Source: Bacillota bacterium (lineage in GTDB: Bacteria; Bacillota; Clostridia; Lachnospirales; Lachnospiraceae). From it: DNA of 64,000 bases. Below, in pieces: positions 8,332 to 16,111 of the stretch. Under the pieces are notes generated by a model. It was not told where the DNA came from, ran no database searches, and worked only from the letters and a program-made list of their open reading frames with translations. Within the stretch, counting starts at the first letter, position 1, and each line of letters begins with the position of its first letter. Position numbers and translations under genes: made by a program. Location: assembly GCA_023458035.1 (NCBI GenBank), contig JAEXAX010000015.1, positions 1 to 64,000 on the forward strand, read 5' to 3'.

Positions 8332-10620
8332 TCAGCTGGAGCAGCTGGTGCACTCATCCATTTCCAAAGATTTATTACGTACATAATAGATGGTCTTCAA
8401 ACCGTTTTCCCAGGCCGAGATATAGAGATCGAGGATCTCGCGTGCCGACATCTCAGGTGTGATATATAAGTTAAAGGATTGTGCCTGATCAATGTGACGC
8501 TGGCGGATACCGCAGGCGCGGATCGACCATTGTTGATTGATGGTATGGGCCTCTTTGTAGAACCAGAAATTTTCCAGATTCAGATCCGGCGCCGTCTTCG
8601 GGGTGAAGTTGCCCTGCTTTTCTTCGATAAAGAACTTCTTAAAGATCGGGTCTATACCGGCGGTGGTGTTGGCGATGTTTGAGGTGCTGCCGGTCGGGGC
8701 GACTGCCATCAGATAGCCGTTTCTCATGCCGTGTTCGGCGATATCATCGGCCAGGGTTTTAAATCTGGCGGAGGTGTAGCCGCGCTTCTTGAAGTAGGCG
8801 CCGGTCTGCCAGTCAGAGCCGGCAAAAGCCGGATACCGACCTTTTTCTTTGGCCAGTTCCATAGAAGCTTTGATCGCCTCATAGGCAATGTCTTCGAATA
8901 GAGCATCGGCTTCGGCCAGATGTTCCTTGCTTTCCCACTGGATATGGTGGTTGGCCAGGTAGTGATGGTAGCCGCTGGTACCAAGACCGATGGCACGATA
9001 TTTATCAGCTGTCAGCTTGGCTTCCGGTACCGGGAACTGATTTAGACTTACTACGTTATCCAGCATACGAATCTGCAGCGGAACGATATATGGCAGTTCT
9101 GCCCGGGTGACACGGCCAAGGTTAATAGAGTTCAGGTTACAGGTCACCATATCACCGGCAATGGTCTTGGTGATGATATGGGAACGGCCGTCTTCCATAA
9201 CCATGGTTTCTTCTCCGGCCAGCGTTGTCTCGGACATATTCTGGGCGATTTCATGACAGAGATTGGAAGCATAGACCATACCGGCATGCGGGTTCGGATT
9301 ATAGCGGTTTACGGTATCGCGGAAGAAGATAAACGGCGTTCCGGTTTCAACCGCACTCTTCATAATCTTCTTCATGATATCCAAGGCCGGTACGACTACC
9401 GGCTCTAAGGCCGAGTTGGCTTCGCAGGCCTCATAGCGGCTCGAGAAAGCAGCATCCTCCTCGCTGTCGAAGTAGTCTTCCAAATGGAAACCCATCAGTT
9501 GCTGAACTTTGTGCGGATCAAACAGCGACCAGCTGCCGCGCTCCAGCAAACGACGCATAAAGATGTCAGGAATACTGATCGACGGAAAGATGTCATGGGC
9601 CTTTCGTCTGTCATCGCCGTTATTGGTTCGCAAGTCAATGAATTCAAACAGATCTTTGTGCCAGATGTCGAGGGTGATGGTCGCGCCGCCCTTACGCTTG
9701 CCGAGTTGGTCAACGGCAACCGCCGTATCATTGTACAAACGAGCCCAGGGGATAACACCGCCGGAAGCATTTTTATGACCGCGGATATCGCTGTTTAATG
9801 ATCGTATCTTTCCGGTGTAGATGCCGAGCGCACCGCCATGCTTGGAAACACGGCTGAATTTACTGTTGACATCATAGATCGACCACAGATTATCACCGAC
9901 TGATGAAATAAAGCAGCTGCTCAGCTGAAACAGGGGGGTACCGGCATTGGCCAGCGTCGGAGTGGCAACAGTCATCTTTAACTGGCTGAGGATATCATAG
10001 AACTGCTTTGCAAAGAAGACCTTTTTCGGGCCTTCCGGAATGGCCAGGTGCATGGCGATGACCATAAAGCGTTCCTGCGGCAGTTCAAATACCTCCTTAT
10101 GGAAGCCCTGAACCAGATAGCGGTCGGCCAACAGCTTGATGCCTTCATAATTAAACAGGTAGTCACGCGACGGATCGATGTAGGATTCCAGCTCCAACAG
10201 ATCGGTTTCGCTGTATTCAGCAGTCAGGTAGCTGCCGTACATACCTGCCTTCACCAGATGTTTCACCAATTCTGCGAAGCTGCCATAGCCGAAGCTGTGA
10301 TAGTGACGGTTGATGGCAGCTTCTTTATAAATGTCAAACAGGAACAGACGGGCAGCGACATACTGCCAATTGGTATTCAGATCGGCCGGCGTCGGACTGG
10401 AGCCGGTCTTGCTGATCACCTTTTCAATAGCGGTACGCACCAGTGTCTTTTGGATCTCCTTTGTGGTCATATTGTCCTTGAACTGAATCTTACAGTCTAA
10501 TTCCAATTCCAGCGGATCGCAGTCCGGCAAATCCTTGCAGGCAAAGGCGATCATTCGTTTGGTCTTCTCGACCATGAGCGGTTCATAGCGACCGTCTCTT
10601 TTCTTAATCATAATTTCCAT
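8332..10620 (-). CDS. nrdA: ribonucleotide reductase class I, alpha (catalytic) subunit
   Basis: 762 residues, close to NrdA size. An N-terminal ATP-cone (about 3-95) gives allosteric activity control. The active site shows LSSCFISS, NLCHEI (Cys and Glu of the radical machinery), the LKTIYYV Tyr pair for radical transfer and a C-terminal CTSC redox pair that is re-reduced by thioredoxin or glutaredoxin. First gene of a two-gene minus-strand operon with nrdB. Upstream lie a sigma-A-like promoter and two NrdR-like boxes 31 bp apart, so dATP-dependent repression by NrdR is likely. Start at ATG 10620, with AGGAG seven bases ahead (AAAAAAAGGAGTCCCATACT leader). Confidence 0.95.
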   Translation of the reverse strand: MEIMIKKRDGRYEPLMVEKTKRMIAFACKDLPDCDPLELELDCKIQFKDNMTTKEIQKTLVRTAIEKVISKTGSSPTPADLNTNWQYVAARLFLFDIYKEAAINRHYHSFGYGSFAELVKHLVKAGMYGSYLTAEYSETDLLELESYIDPSRDYLFNYEGIKLLADRYLVQGFHKEVFELPQERFMVIAMHLAIPEGPKKVFFAKQFYDILSQLKMTVATPTLANAGTPLFQLSSCFISSVGDNLWSIYDVNSKFSRVSKHGGALGIYTGKIRSLNSDIRGHKNASGGVIPWARLYNDTAVAVDQLGKRKGGATITLDIWHKDLFEFIDLRTNNGDDRRKAHDIFPSISIPDIFMRRLLERGSWSLFDPHKVQQLMGFHLEDYFDSEEDAAFSSRYEACEANSALEPVVVPALDIMKKIMKSAVETGTPFIFFRDTVNRYNPNPHAGMVYASNLCHEIAQNMSETTLAGEETMVMEDGRSHIITKTIAGDMVTCNLNSINLGRVTRAELPYIVPLQIRMLDNVVSLNQFPVPEAKLTADKYRAIGLGTSGYHHYLANHHIQWESKEHLAEADALFEDIAYEAIKASMELAKEKGRYPAFAGSDWQTGAYFKKRGYTSARFKTLADDIAEHGMRNGYLMAVAPTGSTSNIANTTAGIDPIFKKFFIEEKQGNFTPKTAPDLNLENFWFYKEAHTINQQWSIRACGIRQRHIDQAQSFNLYITPEMSAREILDLYISAWENGLKTIYYVRNKSLEMDECTSCSS

Positions 10621-10687
10621 AGTATGGGACTCCTTTTTTTGCGAGCGAGGTCATCCAAGGGACGGCTCTTGCTTTCACATCTCCTCT

Positions 10688-10716
10688 ATCATACACTAAA
10701 AGATGTGGCTCCTCAA
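10688..10716 (-). promoter_or_regulatory. nrdAB promoter
   Basis: Read on the minus strand: -35 TTGAGG (10711-10716), a 17-bp spacer, and -10 TATGAT (10688-10693). It sits about 70 bases upstream of nrdA and overlaps the proximal NrdR-like box. Confidence 0.7.
10693..10708. promoter_or_regulatory. NrdR-like box, proximal
   Basis: ACACTAAAAGATGTGG, a degenerate match to the NrdR consensus (acaCtATATatTGTgg), between the -10 and -35 elements of the nrdA promoter. It lies exactly 31 bp from the second, better box. NrdR sites usually occur as such pairs three helix turns apart. Confidence 0.72.
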
Positions 10717-10723
10717 TCAAAAA

Positions 10724-10739
10724 CCACAATATATAGTAT
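10724..10739. promoter_or_regulatory. NrdR-like box, distal
   Basis: CCACAATATATAGTAT, a close match to the NrdR box, just upstream of the -35 of the nrdA promoter. Paired with the box at 10693-10708. Confidence 0.8.
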
Positions 10740-10740
10740 A

Positions 10741-10766
10741 GAAAAAAGCGGCCGTTCCGGCCGCTA
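10741..10766 (-). terminator. intrinsic terminator of the PTS IIC-like gene
   Basis: On the minus strand: AGCGGCCG, loop GAA, CGGCCGCT, followed by six T (two shared with the stem end). It lies 41 bases after the stop of the upstream minus-strand gene and insulates the nrd promoter. Confidence 0.92.
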
Positions 10767-10806
10767 AATTCTTATAATATTACCAAAAAACTATGATTTA
10801 ATGGAA

Positions 10807-11859
10807 TCACGCCAGCTTCATATCTCCGGTTTTGATCCAGCCGAGTTTCCTGAATAACTCACTGAAGACCAGCGTCAGTGTGGCCGGCAACAGGAAATGC
10901 AGTAGGATGACATAAAGCCAAAGCTGATTGGTCGGGATCTTACCTGCCATATCGCGGAAGGTCATGATTTGACCGACCAGACCCGAGGTTCCCATACCGG
11001 AACCGGCCGGAGCGTTGGTCATTTTGAAGATCATGGTTGAGAGTGGGCCGAGGATGGCGCTGGCCAAAATCGGCGGCAGCCATATCACCGGCTTGCGGAC
11101 AATGTTCGGTACTTGAACCATGGAGGTACCGATGCCCTGGGTAATCAGACCGCTGATTCCGTTTTCGCGGAAGCTGGCCACCGCAAAGCCGATCATTTGT
11201 GCACAGCAGCCGACAGTGGCGGCGCCGGCCGCGAGGCCGGAGAGCTGCAGGACGATCCCGAGGGCGGCCGAGCTGATCGGCAGGGTTAAGATCATACCCA
11301 TTAATACAGAAACGATGATGCCCATCAGAAATGGCTGATAGGTAGTACCATAGTTGATCAATTCACCGAGCAGGGCCATAAAACGATTGATCGGCGGGCC
11401 GATCAGCAGGCCGACCACGCTGCCGCCGGCAATGGTCACCAGTGGCGTGAGCAGAATATCGAGTTTGGTTTTGCCGGCTATCAATCGGCCGATCTCGATG
11501 GCTGCAAAAGCCGCAATAAAGGAACCGAGCGGTTCTCCGGGGCCGGCGTAACGGATGGTTCCGTCAACCATCAGACTGCCCTTTAAAATCGGCGTGGCAT
11601 AGGCGCCGACCATACCGGCCACGGCACTGCCGATGACCACAAAGGTCGGCTCGCCAAGCCTGCCGGCCAGGCCGACGCCGATACCGGCTCCGGTCAGCAA
11701 GGTCGCCATCTTACCGATCACAACGATAAAGTGACCGTATTGACCACCGATCAGACCGCCCAGCTGCATCATGATGGTGCCGATGATGAGGGTGGCAAAC
11801 AGACCGTGGGCCATACCGGTTAAGCCGTCGATGAAGATTCGATTCAGGTATTTTTTCAT
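10807..11859 (-). CDS. PTS transporter subunit IIC-like membrane protein (PTS_EIIC_2 family)
   Basis: 350 residues, strongly hydrophobic with about eight to ten membrane segments rich in Gly/Ala, and the PTS_EIIC_2 type pattern (for example GAGIGVGLAGRLGEPTFVVIGSA near residues 60-80 and NAPAGSGMGTSGLVG near 288). No IIA or IIB domain is fused or adjacent, so it may not be a standard sugar PTS permease; members of this family often stand alone. I chose the ATG at 11859 because GGGGAGG is seven bases upstream of it; the in-frame ATG at 11865 directly abuts the Shine-Dalgarno sequence. It has its own promoter and terminator. Substrate unknown. Confidence 0.82.
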   Translation of the reverse strand: MKKYLNRIFIDGLTGMAHGLFATLIIGTIMMQLGGLIGGQYGHFIVVIGKMATLLTGAGIGVGLAGRLGEPTFVVIGSAVAGMVGAYATPILKGSLMVDGTIRYAGPGEPLGSFIAAFAAIEIGRLIAGKTKLDILLTPLVTIAGGSVVGLLIGPPINRFMALLGELINYGTTYQPFLMGIIVSVLMGMILTLPISSAALGIVLQLSGLAAGAATVGCCAQMIGFAVASFRENGISGLITQGIGTSMVQVPNIVRKPVIWLPPILASAILGPLSTMIFKMTNAPAGSGMGTSGLVGQIMTFRDMAGKIPTNQLWLYVILLHFLLPATLTLVFSELFRKLGWIKTGDMKLA

Positions 11860-11912
11860 AAGCATCCTCCCCTAATTCCTTTGTAACAACAGGTTGCGTA
11901 TATATGCTTGAT

Positions 11913-11941
11913 ATCATAGCACGAAATAGGGGATTCGTCTA
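11913..11941 (-). promoter_or_regulatory. candidate promoter of the PTS IIC-like gene
   Basis: Minus strand: -35 TAGACG (11936-11941), a 17-bp spacer, -10 TATGAT (11913-11918), about 55 bases upstream of the start. The -35 is weak. Confidence 0.45.
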
Positions 11942-12159
11942 TGAGCGTGAGAGGGAGAGAGCATCATAAAATAGTGCATAAAATGCAAGTGGGGGGACTA
12001 TAACAGCCGGTGACGATGGAGGGCTATAATCCAAAGGCATTGGAGAATTTAAATGCTATCGTTCAGAGTTTTTTGAATTTTTTGATTAACAAGCCTGGTT
12101 TTTCCCAAAAAATTTAGAACTATTAGCACGCATATCGGAAAGCTTGACAGGAAAAATAT

Positions 12160-12183
12160 CCGGCAATATGATGATATTGCCGG
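12160..12183. promoter_or_regulatory. perfect dyad upstream of mutT
   Basis: 10-bp perfect inverted repeat CCGGCAATAT/ATATTGCCGG around a GATG loop, 36 bases before the mutT start. It has no T run, so it is more likely an operator or an mRNA leader hairpin than a terminator. The rest of the 360-base gap 11860-12219 shows only A/T-rich sequence and the minus-strand promoter. Confidence 0.5.
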
Positions 12184-12219
12184 GATAAATCCGATGGCTG
12201 ACAGAATGGAGGAAGAAAA

Positions 12220-12621
12220 ATGAAACAGATTCATGTGGCGGCAGCGGTAATCCGTGACGGTGACCGCATCTTTGCTACCGCCAAAGGCTATGGTGATTTT
12301 AAAGGAAGCTGGGAATTCCCCGGCGGGAAAATTGAAGCCGGTGAAACGCCCCGGGCTGCATTGATCAGAGAAATTCACGAGGAGCTGGCAACAGAAGTGG
12401 CAGCCGGAGAGCTGATCGAGATCGTCGAATATGATTACCCAACCTTTCATCTGACCATGTACTGCTATTGGTGCAAAGTGCTGGCCGGAAATTTGGAGCT
12501 GCGCGAAGCCCGGGAGAGTCGCTGGCTGACCGCCGATGAGCTGGATGATGTAGCCTGGCTGCCGGCTGATCTGGGCCTGGTGAAACGGATCGGAGAGAAA
12601 CTGCAGAGAGATGTCAGGTGA
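12220..12621 (+). CDS. mutT: MutT-type Nudix hydrolase (8-oxo-dGTP diphosphatase)
   Basis: 133 residues with a complete Nudix box: GGKIEAGETPRAALIREIHEE (about residues 36-56 region), which binds the metal and performs nucleoside-triphosphate hydrolysis. The short length and sequence like MKQIHVAAAVI at the start resemble MutT proteins that remove 8-oxo-dGTP and protect DNA from oxidised precursors. Start after GGAGGAAGAAAA. It is apparently a single-gene unit, with a perfect dyad upstream and a long imperfect hairpin downstream. Nudix specificity cannot be proven from sequence, so the 8-oxo-dGTP role is family inference. Confidence 0.88.
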   Translation: MKQIHVAAAVIRDGDRIFATAKGYGDFKGSWEFPGGKIEAGETPRAALIREIHEELATEVAAGELIEIVEYDYPTFHLTMYCYWCKVLAGNLELREARESRWLTADELDDVAWLPADLGLVKRIGEKLQRDVR

Positions 12622-12678
12622 AACACAATACAGAGCCGGATTGCAGCCGGAGCCCCCTTGGAACGTTTGCACTCGACA

Positions 12679-12735
12679 CGAAACGCAGCGGTACATAGGT
12701 GACCTGCAGGACAGTCGCCAAGTACCGGCGTTTCG
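12679..12735. other. long imperfect hairpin between mutT and the flavoprotein gene
   Basis: Three nested complementary blocks: CGAAACGC (12679-12686) with GCGTTTCG (12728-12735), CGGTAC (12689-12694) with GTACCG (12722-12727), and GGTGAC (12698-12703) with GTCGCC (12714-12719). That is about 20 pairs with a two-base bulge and a small internal loop. No T run follows, so it is not a standard terminator. It could be a structured RNA, an mRNA 3' end protector or a remnant. Confidence 0.6.
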
Positions 12736-12772
12736 TATATTTCCGAAGGAGTACAGGCATCAGTCAAAGACA

Positions 12773-12801
12773 TTCTCAAACCTGCTAAAGTGTTGTATAA
12801 T
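12773..12801 (+). promoter_or_regulatory. candidate promoter of the flavoprotein gene
   Basis: -35 TTCTCA (12773-12778), a 17-bp spacer and a perfect -10 TATAAT (12796-12801), 55 bases before the start codon. Confidence 0.6.
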
Positions 12802-12856
12802 TAATCTAAATTAATGCTGAAGCAAACAGTTCCCGCAAGGAACAGTAGGAGGACAT

Positions 12857-13549
12857 ATGGAATTTTTTGAATCAAAAATCATAAAGATCGTACAGGAGAA
12901 CAGTGATACATACAGTTATTATATGGATGTTCCGGATGGATACACCTGGAGGGCCGGCCAGCATGCCATCTTTAAGTTCAGGGAGCCGGCAGTGGCCGAA
13001 GGCGAGAAGGCGGAGCGCATCTTTACCATTGCGTCGGCGCCGCAGGAGCAGGTGCTGATGTTTACTACCCGTATTCCTGAGGCGCATTCCGCTTTCAAGG
13101 ATGTGTTATTGAAGCAGGTACAGGCAGGGACGATGATGGTGATCAGCCAAGCGCTGGGGCGTTTTGATTTTAAGATGGATGAGTATGAGCAGTCGCTGGT
13201 GATTGCCGGCGGTATCGGCATTACACCGATTCGTGCCCTGCTGCGTCAGTATGCCGGCACTCATCCGGAACATGAGCTGACGGTGTTGTATGCGGATGAC
13301 AGAGGCGAGTTTGCCTATAGCGATTTCTGGCCGGTTATGCAGGCTCAAATGCCGAAGCTGAATCTGCAGTTGATTTCCAAACGAGAGGAGCTTACGCTTT
13401 GCGTGAACGATTATGCCGCCCGGATGGCAAACAATGCGGCTTACTTCATCGCCGGTTCCCCGAGTATGAATGCTATGGTTTCCCGGAATCTGCAGAACCA
13501 GGGGATCAAAAAGGAAAATATCGTGACGGACAGCTTTATGGGATTGTAA
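12857..13549 (+). CDS. ferredoxin-NADP reductase-like FAD-binding oxidoreductase
   Basis: 230-residue FNR-superfamily flavoprotein without a fused iron-sulfur domain. The FAD-binding barrel (about 1-105) has the RIFTIAS segment in place of RxYS/T. The nucleotide-binding half starts at AGGIGITPIRALL (about residues 117-129) and ends with GSPSMNAMVSRNL and a C-terminal DSFMGL. It transfers electrons between NAD(P)H and an unknown partner; the partner is not encoded nearby. Start at ATG 12857 behind GTAGGAGG. An iron alcohol dehydrogenase gene follows 47 bases later and may share the transcript. Confidence 0.85.
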   Translation: MEFFESKIIKIVQENSDTYSYYMDVPDGYTWRAGQHAIFKFREPAVAEGEKAERIFTIASAPQEQVLMFTTRIPEAHSAFKDVLLKQVQAGTMMVISQALGRFDFKMDEYEQSLVIAGGIGITPIRALLRQYAGTHPEHELTVLYADDRGEFAYSDFWPVMQAQMPKLNLQLISKREELTLCVNDYAARMANNAAYFIAGSPSMNAMVSRNLQNQGIKKENIVTDSFMGL

Positions 13550-13596
13550 AAATGTAGCTTGACTGATATCCCTCATAGGATTAGGAGGAAATGAAG

Positions 13597-14766
13597 ATGT
13601 TAAATTATGTGCATGATATACCGACCAAGTTGTATTTTGGAAAGGGGCAGATCCGGCGCCTGCCGGATATTTTGGCACCCTTCGGCAAGCGGGTATTGTT
13701 AACCTTCGGCGGTGGTTCGATTCATCGTATCGGGTTATATGAAACGGTGATGGAGCTTTTGCATGACGGTGGCTTTACGGTAGTGGAATGCGGCGGGATC
13801 GAGCCGAATCCGCGTATCGAATCGGTCGAACAGGGGGTGCGTCTGTGTAAGGAGCATCGGATCGATGTGATCCTGGCGGTCGGCGGCGGAAGCACCATTG
13901 ACTGTTCAAAGGCGATCGCGGCCGGCGTGTTTTATGAGGGCGATGACCTCTGGCAGATGGTCAAACAGGCCGATCATATCCACAAGGCACTGCCGCTGGT
14001 GGATGTATTGACTTTAAGCGCTACCGGTTCGGAGTTTGACGGCGGCGGTGTGATTACCAATTTGAAAACCAAGGAAAAGCTGGGCGGACTGTATACCTAT
14101 CCGGCAGCTTCGATCTGTGATCCGACTTATACCTTTAGTGTTTCGGCTTATCAAACGGCTGCCGGAGCGGCCGATATCATGAGTCATGTGTTCGAGGGCT
14201 ATTTCTCGCGCACTATGGACAGCGATATGTCTGACGGTGTGGCTGAAACTATATTGAAAACGGTGATTAAGAATCTGCCGCTGGCCCTGGCCAATCCGGA
14301 GGATTATACAGCCAGAGCAAATTTGATGTCGGCCTCATCGGTGGCCTGCTCCGGCATCCCGGCCTACGGCAAGCAAGGCACCGGCTGGCCCTGCCATGCA
14401 ATGGAGCATGAGTTGTCCGCTTATTATGATATCACTCATGGCGTTGGTTTGGCTATTCTCACTCCGCGCTGGATGCGTCATATATTAAAGAAAGACAGTA
14501 CGGCCTTACCGAGGTTCACACGCTATGCCCGTCAGGTCTGGGGACTGGAAGGAGAGGACGAAACAGAGCTGGCGCTGGCCGGAATCAAGCGGTTGGAGGA
14601 TTTTTTTGCAGCCAGCGGTATTCCGATGCATCTGCGCGAACTGGGCATTGATGACAAAGATTTTGCGGCCATGGCCGAGCATGCCAATGAAGGAGGTTAT
14701 TTGAGATCGGCCTTTGTGGCTCTGACTAATGAGGATATTGTAGAGATTTTCAGGGCCTGTCTGTAG
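13597..14766 (+). CDS. iron-containing alcohol dehydrogenase (butanol dehydrogenase-like)
   Basis: 389-residue group III metal-dependent alcohol dehydrogenase. NAD(P) binding is marked by GGGS motifs (VGGGSTIDCSKAIAAG near residue 93) and LSATGSE. Metal ligands are Asp and His in GAADIMSHVFEGY and two His in CHAMEHELSAYYDITHGVG. It matches the YqdH/BdhA-like subgroup, which reduces aldehydes such as butyraldehyde to alcohols at the expense of NAD(P)H, a redox sink in fermenters. I place the start at ATG 13597, eight bases after GGAGG; the ATG at 13591 is too close. Physiological substrate is not deducible. Confidence 0.92.
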   Translation: MLNYVHDIPTKLYFGKGQIRRLPDILAPFGKRVLLTFGGGSIHRIGLYETVMELLHDGGFTVVECGGIEPNPRIESVEQGVRLCKEHRIDVILAVGGGSTIDCSKAIAAGVFYEGDDLWQMVKQADHIHKALPLVDVLTLSATGSEFDGGGVITNLKTKEKLGGLYTYPAASICDPTYTFSVSAYQTAAGAADIMSHVFEGYFSRTMDSDMSDGVAETILKTVIKNLPLALANPEDYTARANLMSASSVACSGIPAYGKQGTGWPCHAMEHELSAYYDITHGVGLAILTPRWMRHILKKDSTALPRFTRYARQVWGLEGEDETELALAGIKRLEDFFAASGIPMHLRELGIDDKDFAAMAEHANEGGYLRSAFVALTNEDIVEIFRACL

Positions 14767-14794
14767 GGGGACGGTTAAGAAAGAGGGAGGGCTC

Positions 14795-16090
14795 ATGATG
14801 AAAAAGAGAAAACGATGGGTTATAATATTGGGTGTGCTGCTCGGGCTGTCAGCCTGCGGTCAGCGAAACGGCAGCGGTGAAGCGGCAGAGCGGCTGAACG
14901 CTGCTATAGAGATCAAAGTACCGGAAGACAAGGGGAGCTTTCGCAGAGAGCCGGAACCGGATATGACGGCATTTGCGACCGAGCTGACGGCCGCCTATCT
15001 GCAGGCACGATCCGGGGACAGAGGAAATGCGCTATTGTCGCCGGTCAGCGCCAGATTTGCCTTCGCTACCCTGGCTGAAGGAGCCGGAGAGCAGACCAGG
15101 ACGGAGCTGCTGCGCTTCTTACAGGCAAAGGATGCCGATAGTTTCCGTAAAAGCAATACCTTTTTAAAAGCACTGTTAAATTCGGGCGGAATGGAGGAGG
15201 AGCGTATCGTGGTCAGGGATTCGATCTGGTTGGATCAGCGGTTCACTTCTGTCAGTCCGGATTTTCTTGAGCGGGCAGCCTGCGATCACTTCGCAGAAAT
15301 TTACCGGGGTGACTTGAAACAGACGCAGGTGACGGAGCAGATGAGCGCCTGGGTCGATAAGGCCACAGGGGGACTGATCAAGCCTGAGATCAAGCCGTAT
15401 GACGAACGAATCATGACCATTATGAACACCTTGTATCTGAAAGGCAGCTGGGAACGAAAATTTAACGAGGCGACCAACAGCCGGGGCGAATTTTTAACCG
15501 CTGACGGGGCGGTGACAGCTACCTTTATGCATCAGTTGACAGAAGCTGATAGCTACGGGGAAGCGGAGGACTACCGTCTGGCTGCACTAAAGCTGAAAAA
15601 CGGCTGCCGCTATAAGGTGTTGCTGCCCAAGCCGGGAGTCAGCCTGGACCGTTTACTGTCCGGAGAAAAAGGAAAGGATACCATTCGAGCCTTATTAACT
15701 GCCAAGCTTGACCAGCCGGCCAGAATCAAATGGGCGGTACCGCAGTATCAGAGCGAAACAGAGCTTGATCTGAAAACTGTGATGACGGATATGGGGTATG
15801 GCGGTCTATATTCTAAGCAGGCGAATTATCGGGGAATGATTCAGGAACAGGCGGCCACGGCAGAGATGCCGTATCTGGATTCGGCCAGACAATTGACGAA
15901 GCTGATCGTGAACAATGAGGGAATTGAAGCGGCTGCTTATACTGAGTTGGAGATTAAAAGTGAGCTGGCGCCGAGCCCGGAAGAGGGGGCGCTGATTGAG
16001 ATGAAGCTTGATCAGCCATACCTGTATCTGATCGAAACGGACGGAGCGCCGTTGCTCATCGGTACAGTGCAGAACCCGACGCAGGAATAA
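14795..16090 (+). CDS. serpin-family protease inhibitor, predicted lipoprotein
   Basis: 431-residue serpin. A signal peptide ends in the lipobox LSAC (about residues 18-21), so the mature protein should be lipid-anchored outside the cell. The fold is recognisable through LLSPVSARFAFATLAEGA, IMNTLYLKGSW, the breach-region VNNEG, and the conserved C-terminal DQPYLYLIETDG...LLIGTVQNP. The reactive-loop hinge reads EGIEAAAYT, with small Ala residues as in inhibitory serpins, so it probably traps a serine or cysteine protease by loop insertion. The loop after it (LEIKSELAPSPEEG) should hold the P1 site. Start at tandem ATGs at 14795/14798 behind GAGGGAGGG. It lies 28 bases after the alcohol dehydrogenase and 21 before the SulP gene, so is probably co-transcribed with them. 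Confidence 0.9.
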   Translation: MMKKRKRWVIILGVLLGLSACGQRNGSGEAAERLNAAIEIKVPEDKGSFRREPEPDMTAFATELTAAYLQARSGDRGNALLSPVSARFAFATLAEGAGEQTRTELLRFLQAKDADSFRKSNTFLKALLNSGGMEEERIVVRDSIWLDQRFTSVSPDFLERAACDHFAEIYRGDLKQTQVTEQMSAWVDKATGGLIKPEIKPYDERIMTIMNTLYLKGSWERKFNEATNSRGEFLTADGAVTATFMHQLTEADSYGEAEDYRLAALKLKNGCRYKVLLPKPGVSLDRLLSGEKGKDTIRALLTAKLDQPARIKWAVPQYQSETELDLKTVMTDMGYGGLYSKQANYRGMIQEQAATAEMPYLDSARQLTKLIVNNEGIEAAAYTELEIKSELAPSPEEGALIEMKLDQPYLYLIETDGAPLLIGTVQNPTQE

Positions 16091-16111
16091 AGCAGCAGAA
16101 GGAGAGGGGCA

